Shown piece by piece: positions 13,608 through 13,652 of a stretch of DNA of 13,652 nt. Origin of the DNA: Chitinophagales bacterium (GTDB taxonomy: Bacteria; Bacteroidota; Bacteroidia; Chitinophagales; UBA2359); NCBI GenBank assembly GCA_020631035.1, contig JAHDIA010000076.1, forward strand, positions 1 to 13,652, given 5' to 3'. Under the pieces are notes generated by a model that was not told the origin of the DNA, made no database searches, and saw only the letters and a list, made by a program, of their open reading frames with translations. Made by a program: the position numbers and the translations under genes. The stretch's first letter is position 1; the number at the start of each line of letters is the position of its first letter.

Positions 13608-13652
13608 TCTATAAAATAGTCTCGCTTTCTGAGGTTTTTTCATTAAAATTAT

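Larger units (their letters stand above)
13283..13652. other. upstream region of the fatty-acid cluster
   Basis: These 370 bp contain no gene I can support. They hold the leader of the acyl-CoA dehydrogenase gene, the long palindrome 13397-13468 and the operator-like palindrome 13589-13607. The word TTTGGT occurs at 13288, 13304 and 13319 (15-16 bp apart) and again at 13572 and 13593. The best promoter-like word on the - strand is AACCTTTG, read from + strand CAAAGGTT at 13351-13358; it lacks the first T of TAnnTTTG and has no TTG at the right distance. Confidence 0.5.

Overview
The window looks like chromosomal DNA from a member of the Bacteroidota, most likely a marine or aquatic gliding type (Cytophagia or Saprospiria-like). 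This is inferred from AT-rich DNA, start codons preceded by A-rich leaders without Shine-Dalgarno motifs, a TTG/TAnnTTTG-type promoter candidate, a very large PAS-PAS-PAS-PAS histidine kinase, and the style of the fatty-acid genes. No rRNA, tRNA, CRISPR array, transposase or phage gene is visible.

Left part (1-2327). On the + strand are the last codons of one gene and then a complete gene for a DUF2207-type membrane protein. Both end in a Gly/Ser-rich tail closing on Gly-Gly-Trp-stop, so they look like tandem paralogues. The convergent gap that follows is packed with structured DNA: an AT-rich heptameric inverted repeat, a ~100 bp conserved core, and a ~80 bp imperfect palindrome running into the 3' end of the next gene.

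Middle part (2320-6853). A 946-residue orphan membrane-anchored histidine kinase (- strand) is divergent from a seven-helix ceramidase-like hydrolase of the CREST superfamily (+ strand). A ~480 bp stretch without genes lies between two terminator hairpins.

Right part (6854-13652). Four - strand genes form a fatty-acid degradation cluster. In transcription order they are a long (VLCAD/ACAD9-like) acyl-CoA dehydrogenase, an AMP-forming long-chain acyl-CoA synthetase, a short-chain dehydrogenase/reductase, and an acyl-CoA dehydrogenase fused to a C-terminal SCP2 sterol-carrier domain. The last two are 12 bp apart and surely co-transcribed. The others are separated by gaps that hold hairpins, so they may be separate or partly coupled units. 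Together they would activate fatty acids to CoA esters and carry out the first oxidation. Hydratase, thiolase and electron-transfer flavoprotein genes are not here. The ceramidase-like enzyme, which would release a fatty acid from ceramide, faces this cluster and may feed it (inference).

The least ordinary part of the window is its intergenic DNA. Two diverged copies (~72% identical by hand alignment) of a ~165 bp element each sit immediately 3' of a coding region in the sense orientation. AT-rich 7-bp repeats accompany gene ends, and two further long palindromes sit beside the first acyl-CoA dehydrogenase gene.
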